From: Sphingomonas qomolangmaensis
GTDB taxonomy: Bacteria > Pseudomonadota > Alphaproteobacteria > Sphingomonadales > Sphingomonadaceae
DNA: 64,000 nt
Assembly: GCF_024496245.1 (NCBI RefSeq)
Contig: NZ_CP101740.1
Coordinates: 2,941,001-3,005,000, forward strand
Direction: 5' to 3'
Part shown: positions 1 to 6,906 of the stretch, one piece after another
Layout: each line of letters begins with the position of its first letter
Numbering within the stretch: position 1 is the first letter of the stretch
Notes under the pieces: model-generated
What the model was told of the DNA's origin: nothing
The model's input: only the letters and a program-made list of their open reading frames with translations
Database searches by the model: none
Made by a program: the position numbers and the translations under genes

Positions 1-91
1 GCCCGTCGCTGCGCATCGGCAGCGCACGCGGGACGGGCACGGGATCGATGTGCCCGGGGATGGGCATGGGCGGCGTCGAGACTGTCAGCAT
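1..91 (-). CDS. rlmN: 23S rRNA (adenine-2503-C2) methyltransferase RlmN, N-terminal fragment
   Basis: Only the first 30 codons are inside the window; the rest runs off the left edge. The start is the ATG at 91, and the peptide contains PIPGHIDPVPVPRAL, which I recognise as the N-terminal leader typical of sphingomonad RlmN. RlmN is a radical-SAM enzyme that methylates A2503 of 23S rRNA and A37 of some tRNAs. Its catalytic CxxxCxxC region is not visible here, so the call rests on the leader and on the IalB-like gene just upstream, an arrangement I recall from sphingomonads. Another ATG at 102 is out of frame. Confidence 0.55.
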   Translation of the reverse strand, partial: MLTVSTPPMPIPGHIDPVPVPRALPMRSDG

Positions 92-123
92 GGCGGCGAC
101 ATAGCCGAAAACGGCGGTGTTCG

Positions 124-600
124 CTAGGGGGCCGGACGCCGCGCGCACCCCACCCCCGCCGCGTCGATCGCGGTGGCGGCGCCCGCCAGCGCATAGACGT
201 CGGCGAAGGGGGCGCCGTTCGCGGCGATGCTTTCGACGCTCATGCTGCGCCCGGCGCGGATCGCGCCGACGATCGCCCGGTCGGTGCGCGCGTCGGGGGA
301 CCAGGCGTCGCGGTCGCCCGCCTTGAGCTGAAACCGCCGCTCGCCGATCGCCAGCGTCACGCGCGCGCGCGGGGTGCGCTGGCGGCTGAGGCGGATGTGG
401 AGCTGGTTGTGGACCTGCTTGCCCGGCCAGGTTGCGATCGAGGCGAAGGCGCCGCGACGCCGGCGCTGGACCGGGGCAGCGATCGCGTAGCAGCGCGCGG
501 GCTCGACATCGCGAAACGCCCCCCAGGATTCGAAAACGCCGATCGGCTCGCGCGCGCCGCCTTGCGAAAGCGCCAGGGCAAGCGCGAGCGCGAGCATCAT
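124..600 (-). CDS. Invasion-associated locus B (IalB) family protein
   Basis: A 158-residue protein with a short hydrophobic N-terminus rich in Leu-Ala, which suggests export. The body has the IalB-like pattern WGAFRD, then CYAIAAPVQ, a central beta-rich part, and a late AIDAAGVGCA segment. Family members are periplasmic or surface proteins of unknown biochemical role; the name comes from Bartonella. The start at 600 forms an ATGA overlap with the stop of the upstream histidine phosphatase, so the two are translationally coupled. The gene ends 32 bases before the rlmN start, so all three are probably co-transcribed. Confidence 0.7.
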   Translation of the reverse strand: MMLALALALALSQGGAREPIGVFESWGAFRDVEPARCYAIAAPVQRRRRGAFASIATWPGKQVHNQLHIRLSRQRTPRARVTLAIGERRFQLKAGDRDAWSPDARTDRAIVGAIRAGRSMSVESIAANGAPFADVYALAGAATAIDAAGVGCARRPAP

Positions 601-1238
601 GCCGGCGAGCGCCCGGTGCCCAGATGGACGACCCGTTCGGCACCGCGCTCGACCGCCACCACCGACCCTTGCGGCAGCCCCTCGGCGAACGGCGCGTCGA
701 GCGACGGCGTCGGCGGCAGCCCGGTCATCAGCCCGCGCAGCACCCGGCTCGAAATGCCGTGGGTGATCACCAGCCGGTCGCCCGAATCGCCTGCGGTATC
801 GGTGAGCCACCCCGCCGATCGATCGGCGATGTCGGCATAGCTCTCGCCATCGGGGGCGCAGGCCAGCGCGCCGTTGCTCGAATCGAACACCGGCCCCACC
901 CGCGCGATCAAATCGGCATAATAAAGCCCGCCCCAGCTGCCCATGCCGATCTCGATCAGCCGCGCATCGATGTGCGCGCCGTGCCAGTCGAGCCCCAGAA
1001 TCTCGGCGATCACCGCCAGTGTCTGCAGCGCGCGCCCGGTGGGCGACGCCCACAACGTCAGCCGGGGCGACGACCCGAGTTCGGCGAGCAAGGCGCGGCC
1101 CATCTCCTCGGCCTGGCCGAAGCCTGCGCGCGTCAGCGGGGTATGCGGATGATCGCCCTGCAGCCGCCGCGCGGCGTTGAACACGGTCTCGCCATGGCGG
1201 GCAATGAAGTCGCGGCCGGCGCGCGGGATGGTCGACAT
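597..1238 (-). CDS. Histidine phosphatase family protein (phosphoglycerate mutase-like)
   Basis: A 213-residue protein of the histidine phosphatase superfamily. The RHGE signature is at residues 14-17, with H15 as the phosphorylated histidine. The second catalytic histidine is H160 in the ITHG segment, and E96 in LIEIGMGSW is the likely acid. The enzyme hydrolyses or transfers phosphate, but the substrate cannot be read from the sequence. The start at 1238 is the only ATG before the RHGE motif. It is the first gene of a leftward group with the IalB-like gene and rlmN. Confidence 0.85.
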   Translation of the reverse strand: MSTIPRAGRDFIARHGETVFNAARRLQGDHPHTPLTRAGFGQAEEMGRALLAELGSSPRLTLWASPTGRALQTLAVIAEILGLDWHGAHIDARLIEIGMGSWGGLYYADLIARVGPVFDSSNGALACAPDGESYADIADRSAGWLTDTAGDSGDRLVITHGISSRVLRGLMTGLPPTPSLDAPFAEGLPQGSVVAVERGAERVVHLGTGRSPA

Positions 1239-1378
1239 CGCTGCCGTTTCAACCCCCTGTGGCGCAAAAGCAACGGAAAACCTTGTTTATTTTGGGTTCA
1301 TGCAACTTCGGGGCGCGCCACCTATTTGAGCATCCCGCCCGACGATTGAACGGGTGTGTTCAGTAATTGGAGATTTGT
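1239..1378. promoter_or_regulatory. Divergent intergenic promoter region
   Basis: This 140-base gap separates the leftward histidine phosphatase from the rightward beta-barrel gene, so it must hold at least two promoters. It includes an AT-richer patch near 1275-1300. No operator or sigma-70 pair was clear enough to place with confidence. A GGAG ribosome-binding site at 1369-1372 lies six bases before the ATG at 1379. Confidence 0.4.
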
Positions 1379-2035
1379 ATGCGTTACGCAATCGCAGCCG
1401 CGCTGGTCGCATCGACCGCGCTCGCAGCACCCGCCTTCGCGCAGGAGGTGAACCCGGTGTTCACCGGTCCGCGCATCGCGGTTCTCGGCGGCTATGACGG
1501 CATCCAGCCGGGCAGCAGCAACGACGCCGATGTCGAAGGCATCGATCAGACCGTCGACGGCTTCCTGTACGGCGTCGAAGCCGGCTACGACATCGCGCTC
1601 GGCGGCGCGCTCGTCGGCGCCGAGGTCGAGCTGACCGATTCGACCGGCAAGGTTGAAACCGCTCGCGTCAACCCGAACACCTTCGGCTTCGGTGAAGTCA
1701 GCACCGGCCGCGACATCTATCTCGGCCTTCGCGCCGGTGTGCTCGCGACCCCCGAGACGCTGATCTATGCCAAGGGCGGCTACACCAATGCCCGGCTGAA
1801 CCTGCTGGGCAGCGACGGCACCACCGAGTTCGACGAGAATTTCGAACTCGACGGCTTCCGCGTCGGTGCAGGCGTCGAGCGCGCGATCGGCACCAACGCC
1901 TTTGCCAAGGTCGAATATCGCTATTCGAACTATTCGAACGCGAACTTCGAATATGCGAATGGCGCGACCACCAGCGACTTCGACATCGACACCGATCGTC
2001 ACCAGGTAGTCGCCGGCGTGGGCATGCGTTTTTAA
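1379..2035 (+). CDS. Outer-membrane beta-barrel (porin/opacity-like) protein
   Basis: A 218-residue exported protein. The first 22 residues form a classic signal peptide with predicted cleavage after AFA, before QEVNP. The mature part has alternating beta-strand patterns and glycine-rich turns and ends in Phe (GVGMRF), the usual outer-membrane insertion signal. It resembles OmpA-like/opacity small barrels with about eight strands. The ATG at 1379 is chosen over an in-frame TTG at 1367 because it has a good GGAG site and starts directly with the signal peptide. A strong terminator follows. Confidence 0.85.
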   Translation: MRYAIAAALVASTALAAPAFAQEVNPVFTGPRIAVLGGYDGIQPGSSNDADVEGIDQTVDGFLYGVEAGYDIALGGALVGAEVELTDSTGKVETARVNPNTFGFGEVSTGRDIYLGLRAGVLATPETLIYAKGGYTNARLNLLGSDGTTEFDENFELDGFRVGAGVERAIGTNAFAKVEYRYSNYSNANFEYANGATTSDFDIDTDRHQVVAGVGMRF

Positions 2036-2073
2036 CGCCTGCTTAACCATCGACCCATAATCGGGACGGCAGG

Positions 2074-2103
2074 GGGCCGGGGCAGCTTGCTCCGGCCCTT
2101 TTT
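2074..2103 (+). terminator. Rho-independent terminator after the beta-barrel gene
   Basis: A GC-rich inverted repeat with arms GGGCCGGGGC (2074-2083) and GCTCCGGCCC (2089-2098), a five-base loop and a run of five T residues. It lies 39 bases after the stop codon and isolates dnaN from the upstream gene. Confidence 0.85.
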
Positions 2104-2195
2104 CGCGTTAGAGATACAGCCGACCAATTGTCGCGCGGCGGTCGGGCGCGAGGGATTAATCGGTTTTGGGACGTTGCTCCCGGGGGTTGGATACG

Positions 2196-3323
2196 ATGAA
2201 GGCGACGATCGAACGCGCAACCTTGTTGAAGGGGCTCAGCCACGTCCAGTCGGTGGTCGAGCGGCGCAACACCATTCCGATCCTGTCGAACGTCCTGCTC
2301 GATGCGCAGGCCGGCGGCACGCTGCGGCTGATGGCGACCGACCTCGACCTGCAGATCGACGAGACGATCGCCGCCGCGGTCGACCAGCCGGGCGCGACCA
2401 CGGTGTCGGCGCACACGTTGTTCGACATCGCGCGGAAATTGCCCGAGGGATCGCAGGTCGAGGTCACCGCGGCCGAAGGGCGGATGACGATCGTCGCGGG
2501 GCGCGCGCGCTTTACGCTGGCGACGCTGCCGCGCGACGATTTCCCCGTGATCGCCGAGGGCGAGCTGCCGACGGTGTTCGAGCTGCCCGCCAATACGCTC
2601 AAGGCGATCATCGACAAGACGCGCTTCGCGATCTCGACCGAAGAGACGCGCTATTATCTCAACGGCATCTTCCTGCACGTCGCCGATGAGGGCGGTCCCG
2701 GTGGCGCGCAGCCGGTGCTCAAGGCAGCGGCGACCGACGGCCACCGGCTGGCGCGTGTCACCGTGCCGCGGCCCGACGGCGCCGAGGCGATGCCCGACGT
2801 GATCGTCCCGCGCAAATGCGTCGCCGAGCTGCGCAAGTTGCTCGACGAGGTCGATGGGTCGGTCGGCGTGTCGCTCAGCCCGTCGAAGATCCGCTTCGAT
2901 CTGGGGCAGGCGATCCTGACCTCGAAGCTGATCGACGGCACCTTCCCCGATTATTCGCGGGTGATCCCGGTCGCCAACGACAAGTTGCTCAAGCTCGATC
3001 CGCGCAGCTTCATGCAGGGGGTCGATCGCGTGTCGACGATCGCCACCGAAAAGACCCGCGCGGTGAAGATGGCGGTCGATCGCGACAAGATCACCTTGTC
3101 GGTCACCAGCCCCGAAAACGGCACCGCCGCCGAGGAAGTGCCCGGCGATTACGCATCGATGCCGTTCGAGATCGGCTTCAACAGCCGCTATCTGATGGAC
3201 ATCCTCAACCAGATCGAAGGCGACATGGTCGAGGTCCATCTGGCCGACGCCGCAGCCCCGACACTGATCCGCGAGAACGACCAGTCGCAGGCGCTGTACG
3301 TGCTGATGCCGATGCGCGTCTGA
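2196..3323 (+). CDS. dnaN: DNA polymerase III beta subunit (sliding clamp)
   Basis: A 375-residue protein starting MKATIERATLLKGL and ending in the conserved clamp tail VLMPMRV. DnaN forms the dimeric ring that holds the replicative polymerase on DNA. Three repeated clamp folds fit the length, which is normal for the family. The ATG at 2196 is chosen over an upstream in-frame start because relatives begin here. It is preceded by the terminator at 2074-2103, so it has its own promoter. In many alphaproteobacteria dnaN is followed by recF; here recF lies 45.6 kb away, beyond the NRPS locus. Confidence 0.97.
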   Translation: MKATIERATLLKGLSHVQSVVERRNTIPILSNVLLDAQAGGTLRLMATDLDLQIDETIAAAVDQPGATTVSAHTLFDIARKLPEGSQVEVTAAEGRMTIVAGRARFTLATLPRDDFPVIAEGELPTVFELPANTLKAIIDKTRFAISTEETRYYLNGIFLHVADEGGPGGAQPVLKAAATDGHRLARVTVPRPDGAEAMPDVIVPRKCVAELRKLLDEVDGSVGVSLSPSKIRFDLGQAILTSKLIDGTFPDYSRVIPVANDKLLKLDPRSFMQGVDRVSTIATEKTRAVKMAVDRDKITLSVTSPENGTAAEEVPGDYASMPFEIGFNSRYLMDILNQIEGDMVEVHLADAAAPTLIRENDQSQALYVLMPMRV

Positions 3324-3356
3324 GATTTCGCGCCGCTGCACGAAGCGGCGGTCGCG

Positions 3357-3415
3357 ATTGGGGCGGCGGAATTGAGGGCGGCCGGATTGAGGGCGGCGGG
3401 ATTGAGGGCGGCGGG
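3357..3415. repeat. Tandem repeat, 15-base unit, four copies
   Basis: Four head-to-tail copies of a unit close to ATTGAGGGCGGCGGG; the first copy is 14 bases and slightly diverged. They sit between dnaN and the phosphopantetheinyl transferase gene. A GC-rich hairpin without a T tract (3331-3350) precedes them. Function unknown; it marks the left border of the NRPS locus. Confidence 0.9.
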
Positions 3416-3436
3416 CGATGCTGCGACAAGCATGGC

Positions 3437-4150
3437 ATGGCCCGCTGCTGGACCCTGACTGACGACGTCGTCGACGTTTGGCTGGTGCGGCTGCCCCCCG
3501 CGGCGCCGCCGCCCGCCCTGCTGGCGATGCTCTCGCCCGCCGAGCTTGCCGCCGCGGGCCGTTTCCGCCACCGACCATCGCACGATAGCTATGTCGTCAC
3601 GCGGGGGGTGCTGCGCCAGTTGCTCGCGCGCTATCTGGGCGAAGCTCCCGCAGCGGTGGAGATCACCAGCCAGGAGCGGGGAAAGCCCGTGGTTCGCGGC
3701 CCGTTGCGATTCAATGTTTCGCATTCGGGCGAATTCGCGCTGCTCGGGTTCGCGCGCGACTGCGATGTCGGGGTCGATATCGAAGCCGTCCGCGCCGCGC
3801 CCGATTGGCTGGCGATCGCGCGAAGGTTCTTCGCCGCCGACGAGGCCGATGCGCTGGCGGCGACCGCCGATGCCCAGCGTGAGACCGCATTTTTCCGCTG
3901 TTGGACGCGCAAGGAGGCGTTCGTGAAGGCCACCGGCCTGGGGCTTTCGGCGCCGCTCGACAGCTTCAGCGTGTCGCTCGATGCGACCGCGCCGCGCTTC
4001 GTTCGGCTGCCCCCCACCGAAGACAATTGGTCGCTCCACGACATCGCGGTGGGTCGGCGATATGCCGCTGCGCTGGTGCATCGCGGCGAAGCGCGTTCGC
4101 TGCGGTTGCATCGGCTCGACGACCCGCTCGCGCTGTGCGCGACCGCTTGA
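3437..4150 (+). CDS. 4'-phosphopantetheinyl transferase (Sfp/AcpT type)
   Basis: A 237-residue enzyme that transfers the phosphopantetheine arm of coenzyme A onto the serine of carrier domains. The Mg-binding GVDIE motif is at 112-116 (D114, E116). The second signature, WTRKEAFVK, is at 156-164 with catalytic E160 and K164. The FNVSHSG segment at 92-98 is also typical. It is the first gene of the NRPS locus and very probably activates the carrier domains encoded here. The start chosen is the ATG at 3437; an ATG at 3432 is out of frame. Its length is normal for Sfp-type enzymes. Confidence 0.93.
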   Translation: MARCWTLTDDVVDVWLVRLPPAAPPPALLAMLSPAELAAAGRFRHRPSHDSYVVTRGVLRQLLARYLGEAPAAVEITSQERGKPVVRGPLRFNVSHSGEFALLGFARDCDVGVDIEAVRAAPDWLAIARRFFAADEADALAATADAQRETAFFRCWTRKEAFVKATGLGLSAPLDSFSVSLDATAPRFVRLPPTEDNWSLHDIAVGRRYAAALVHRGEARSLRLHRLDDPLALCATA

Positions 4151-4264
4151 CGCGAATTACGCCGCAACCGCGGTGAAATCGGCTGGACGATCGCCGATAG
4201 ATATGGCTTACTAAATCGCAGTTCACAGCGTTCGATATCCTGCATCCTTGGAGTCGAATACATC

Positions 4265-4483
4265 ATGTCGAGCGATGACGAAGAAGACACCTCGCAATAT
4301 GAGGTAGTAAAAAACCAGGAAGACCAATATTCCATTTGGTCGGTCGGCCGGGAATTGCCTGCTGGTTGGGAAGCCGTCGGCAAAACGGGGCTCAAGGGCG
4401 AATGCCTCGAATATATCGAAACCGTCTGGACCGATATGCGACCGCGCAGCCTGCGCGAGCATATGAATTCGCATACCCAGTGA
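4265..4483 (+). CDS. MbtH-like protein (adenylation-domain chaperone)
   Basis: A 72-residue protein with the family signature almost intact: QYSIWSVGRELPAGW at 21-35, KTGLKGECLEYI, then VWTDMRPRSL. MbtH-like proteins bind NRPS adenylation domains and support their folding and activity. A GGAG sequence lies 11 bases before the ATG. The 114-base gap after the transferase gene is AT-richer than its surroundings and may hold a promoter. It is the only MbtH-like gene in the window and may serve all four NRPS proteins. Confidence 0.96.
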   Translation: MSSDDEEDTSQYEVVKNQEDQYSIWSVGRELPAGWEAVGKTGLKGECLEYIETVWTDMRPRSLREHMNSHTQ

Positions 4484-4508
4484 AATCCAAAGCTCGGGAG
4501 GAAAATTC

Positions 4509-5003
4509 ATGGCAAAGGCTTCTACCGCATCTGCCGACGCCGCCGTCTTCGACGATGGCGATCCGCATTATAAACAGCTGCAAAGCGCGCATGAGGGCTA
4601 TTTCCAGGATGTCGCCGATATCTGCGCCAAGGCACAAGCGCGCTATCAGACGATCCAGACCGAATATGAGCGGTCGGTCGAGACCGCTTTCCTGAAGCAG
4701 GAACCCGACGGCTTCCGCGCCGCCAACGAAAATTACCAGCGCGCGCTCGAATCGGCGACCGCCGATACCAGCTCGGCTAACGACTATGCGGAGGCCTATC
4801 GCCGCTACAAGCGCTCGATCAAGGCGATGTTCGGGTCGGTCGACATCGACGAGCTGACGTTCACCGATATCACCCAGTTGAGCCAAAGCCTGTTTGGCGT
4901 GTCGCAGATGGCGCTGAGCCTCAGCTGCGGCCAGACGGCGACCTACAACAACCCCTTCGAGGCCGCGACGACGAAGTCCGAAGCCAGCACGGCCGACGAA
5001 TAA
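4509..5003 (+). CDS. Uncharacterised small helical protein in the NRPS locus
   Basis: A 164-residue protein I do not recognise. It has a strong GGGAGG ribosome-binding site eight bases before the ATG. No signal peptide or membrane segment is visible. The body is rich in Glu, Gln, Ala and Tyr and looks mostly helical (for example HYKQLQSAHEGYFQDVADI and AYRRYKRSIKAMFG). One Cys lies near the C-terminus in SLSCGQTATYNNP. It sits between mbtH and the hydrolase fusion with short gaps, so it is probably co-expressed with them. A scaffold, immunity or regulatory role is possible but not supported. Confidence 0.8.
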   Translation: MAKASTASADAAVFDDGDPHYKQLQSAHEGYFQDVADICAKAQARYQTIQTEYERSVETAFLKQEPDGFRAANENYQRALESATADTSSANDYAEAYRRYKRSIKAMFGSVDIDELTFTDITQLSQSLFGVSQMALSLSCGQTATYNNPFEAATTKSEASTADE

Positions 5004-5033
5004 GACCGGAGCGCGAAGGAGGGCGATGCGGGC

Positions 5034-6875
5034 ATGTCCGCGGCGGTTTCGGTAATTACCGGCGCGCCGGGGCTGCTCGCAGCGCATTTGGTGTTGTCGC
5101 AGCAGGCGCGCGGGCGGGCGGTCGCGTATCGCCTCTCAGCGGCGGATGCGCTGCGCTTTGCTTCGCTGGTCGCTGGCGTCGCGACCGACAGCGGTGGCTC
5201 GGCGGTGGAGCCCGAAGAGGCCGGGCCGCTCGCGGGTGCCGAGATTTGGCATTTCATCGCACCGGGCGAGCCGATCGAGCGCGACTGGCTCGAGGCGTTG
5301 CGCGATGCCGACGTCGCCGCGCTCAATATCGTCGAGACGCCGTACTGCGGCGGGGGGCGCTGGCGCTGGCTGTTGGCGCCACAAGCGTGCGCGGACGCTG
5401 GCGATCCCGGCGCGGCGGGAATCGGCTGCGTGCGGCGCTTCCGTACCTCGCTGACCATCGGCGCCGCCCCCGCCGACGACATCGCGGGCGACAGCGCGCA
5501 GGAAGGCGTGCTGCATTTCCTCGCGGTGCTGTTCGATCTGAAGACCGAGATCGAGGAGCGCACCGGCGATTTCTTCGACTATCACGCGCTGCGCTGCGCG
5601 ATCGATCGTTCGGCACCCGTCGCCATCCTTCCGGTTGAGCGCGCGGCGACGATGATCGCCTCGATCGCCGACAAGGCGGACGGTGGAAGCTTCACCATCG
5701 CCGCCGCCGACACGATGGCGGGCGAGGATTTTCTCGACCTGGTCGGCGATGCCTATGATCTGAGCTTGCTCGGTTCCCCCGCGGCCGGGGGCGCCGAGGC
5801 GACGTCGCTCGACACGCTGTTCGATCTGCGTCTCATGCAGTTCGGCGCACAGCTGGTCGCCCCCGATCGCGCCGAAGCCGAGCGGGCATGGGCGCTTGCC
5901 GGGATCGACGCCGCGGACATGCGTTTCGGACCGTCTGACCTCACGCAACACATCGCGGTCGCCCGATCGCGCCAGCAACGCGCCGATTGGCGGACCAGCG
6001 CGACCCCCCTCGAACGCCGTCATGCCGAACGCGATGCGCAGCGCATTGCCTATGATCGGGTCGGCGACTCAGGGCCGGCGTTGGTATTCGTCAACGCCTT
6101 GGGCCAGGGAAGCGAAGCCTGGTCGCGGCTGGGTCGGCGGCTGGCGGCCGATTTTCGCGTGTTGGGCTGGGATCTGCGCGGGTTGGACGCGACCGATCCG
6201 GTCATGACCACCGCCGATCACGTCGCCGACCTCGCGGCGATCCTCGATGCCGAGCAGGTCGATCGCGCGCATCTGGTCGCCTGGTGCACCGGGCCGAAGA
6301 TCGCGATCGAATTCGCGCGGCGCTTTGCATCGCGAACGGGGGCGATGGTGCTGCTCAATACGACGCTCAAGGGTGGGTCGACCCCCGCGGCGCTCGATAC
6401 CGCCTATGAACGCAACTTCGGATCGCTGTGCGACGTGCTCGCGCGGCGTCCGGCGATGGCATCGTCGATGCTGGCCTCGCTGACCGCCAATGCCTGGGGC
6501 GATGCCGAGCAACCGATCGAGGATGCAGCCGCTACGGTGCTCGCGATGATGAACGCCGATCTGCGCGATCCGGTGTTGCGGCCCTTCCGCGACGAGGAGT
6601 CGATGCTGCGATATGCCGCGCAGCTGGCGGAATTCTGGCGCCTCGACGTCCGGCACGCGGCCAAGGACATCGACGCCCCGGTGCTGCTGGTCGCCGCCGA
6701 GTTCGACCGAGTTGCTTCGGTCGAATCCTCGCTATTCGCCGGTGCCTTGTTCGCGCACTCGCAGATCGTGCAAGTACCCGGCGCGACGCATTATCTGTTA
6801 TACGATCGCGCCGACCATATCGCGAAGCTAATCAACTGGTTTATTCGATCTGGGCAAAGTATAGGTCTGTCCTAG
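5034..6875 (+). CDS. Fusion of a degenerate SDR-like domain and an alpha/beta hydrolase with a Cys nucleophile
   Basis: A 613-residue two-domain protein. Residues 1 to about 300 resemble an extended short-chain dehydrogenase: a Rossmann-type TGAPGLLAAHLV near the N-terminus, but with a weakened catalytic region (YHALR in place of YxxxK). Residues about 335-605 are an alpha/beta hydrolase. At the nucleophile elbow the usual Ser is replaced by Cys (AWCTG, C418); D558 in EFDRV and H586 in ATHYLL complete a plausible triad. It could be a free-standing thioesterase or acyl transferase acting on NRPS intermediates. The ATG at 5034 follows a GAAGGAGGG site; an ATG at 5026 is out of frame. The next gene starts 31 bases downstream. 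Confidence 0.8.
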   Translation: MSAAVSVITGAPGLLAAHLVLSQQARGRAVAYRLSAADALRFASLVAGVATDSGGSAVEPEEAGPLAGAEIWHFIAPGEPIERDWLEALRDADVAALNIVETPYCGGGRWRWLLAPQACADAGDPGAAGIGCVRRFRTSLTIGAAPADDIAGDSAQEGVLHFLAVLFDLKTEIEERTGDFFDYHALRCAIDRSAPVAILPVERAATMIASIADKADGGSFTIAAADTMAGEDFLDLVGDAYDLSLLGSPAAGGAEATSLDTLFDLRLMQFGAQLVAPDRAEAERAWALAGIDAADMRFGPSDLTQHIAVARSRQQRADWRTSATPLERRHAERDAQRIAYDRVGDSGPALVFVNALGQGSEAWSRLGRRLAADFRVLGWDLRGLDATDPVMTTADHVADLAAILDAEQVDRAHLVAWCTGPKIAIEFARRFASRTGAMVLLNTTLKGGSTPAALDTAYERNFGSLCDVLARRPAMASSMLASLTANAWGDAEQPIEDAAATVLAMMNADLRDPVLRPFRDEESMLRYAAQLAEFWRLDVRHAAKDIDAPVLLVAAEFDRVASVESSLFAGALFAHSQIVQVPGATHYLLYDRADHIAKLINWFIRSGQSIGLS

Positions 6876-6906
6876 ATCGATATCTATTGGAGGGCGAAGA
6901 AGGTAG

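Noticed and set aside
3331..3350. Terminator for dnaN
   Set aside because: A hairpin is present, but there is no T tract, so I could not call it a Rho-independent terminator.
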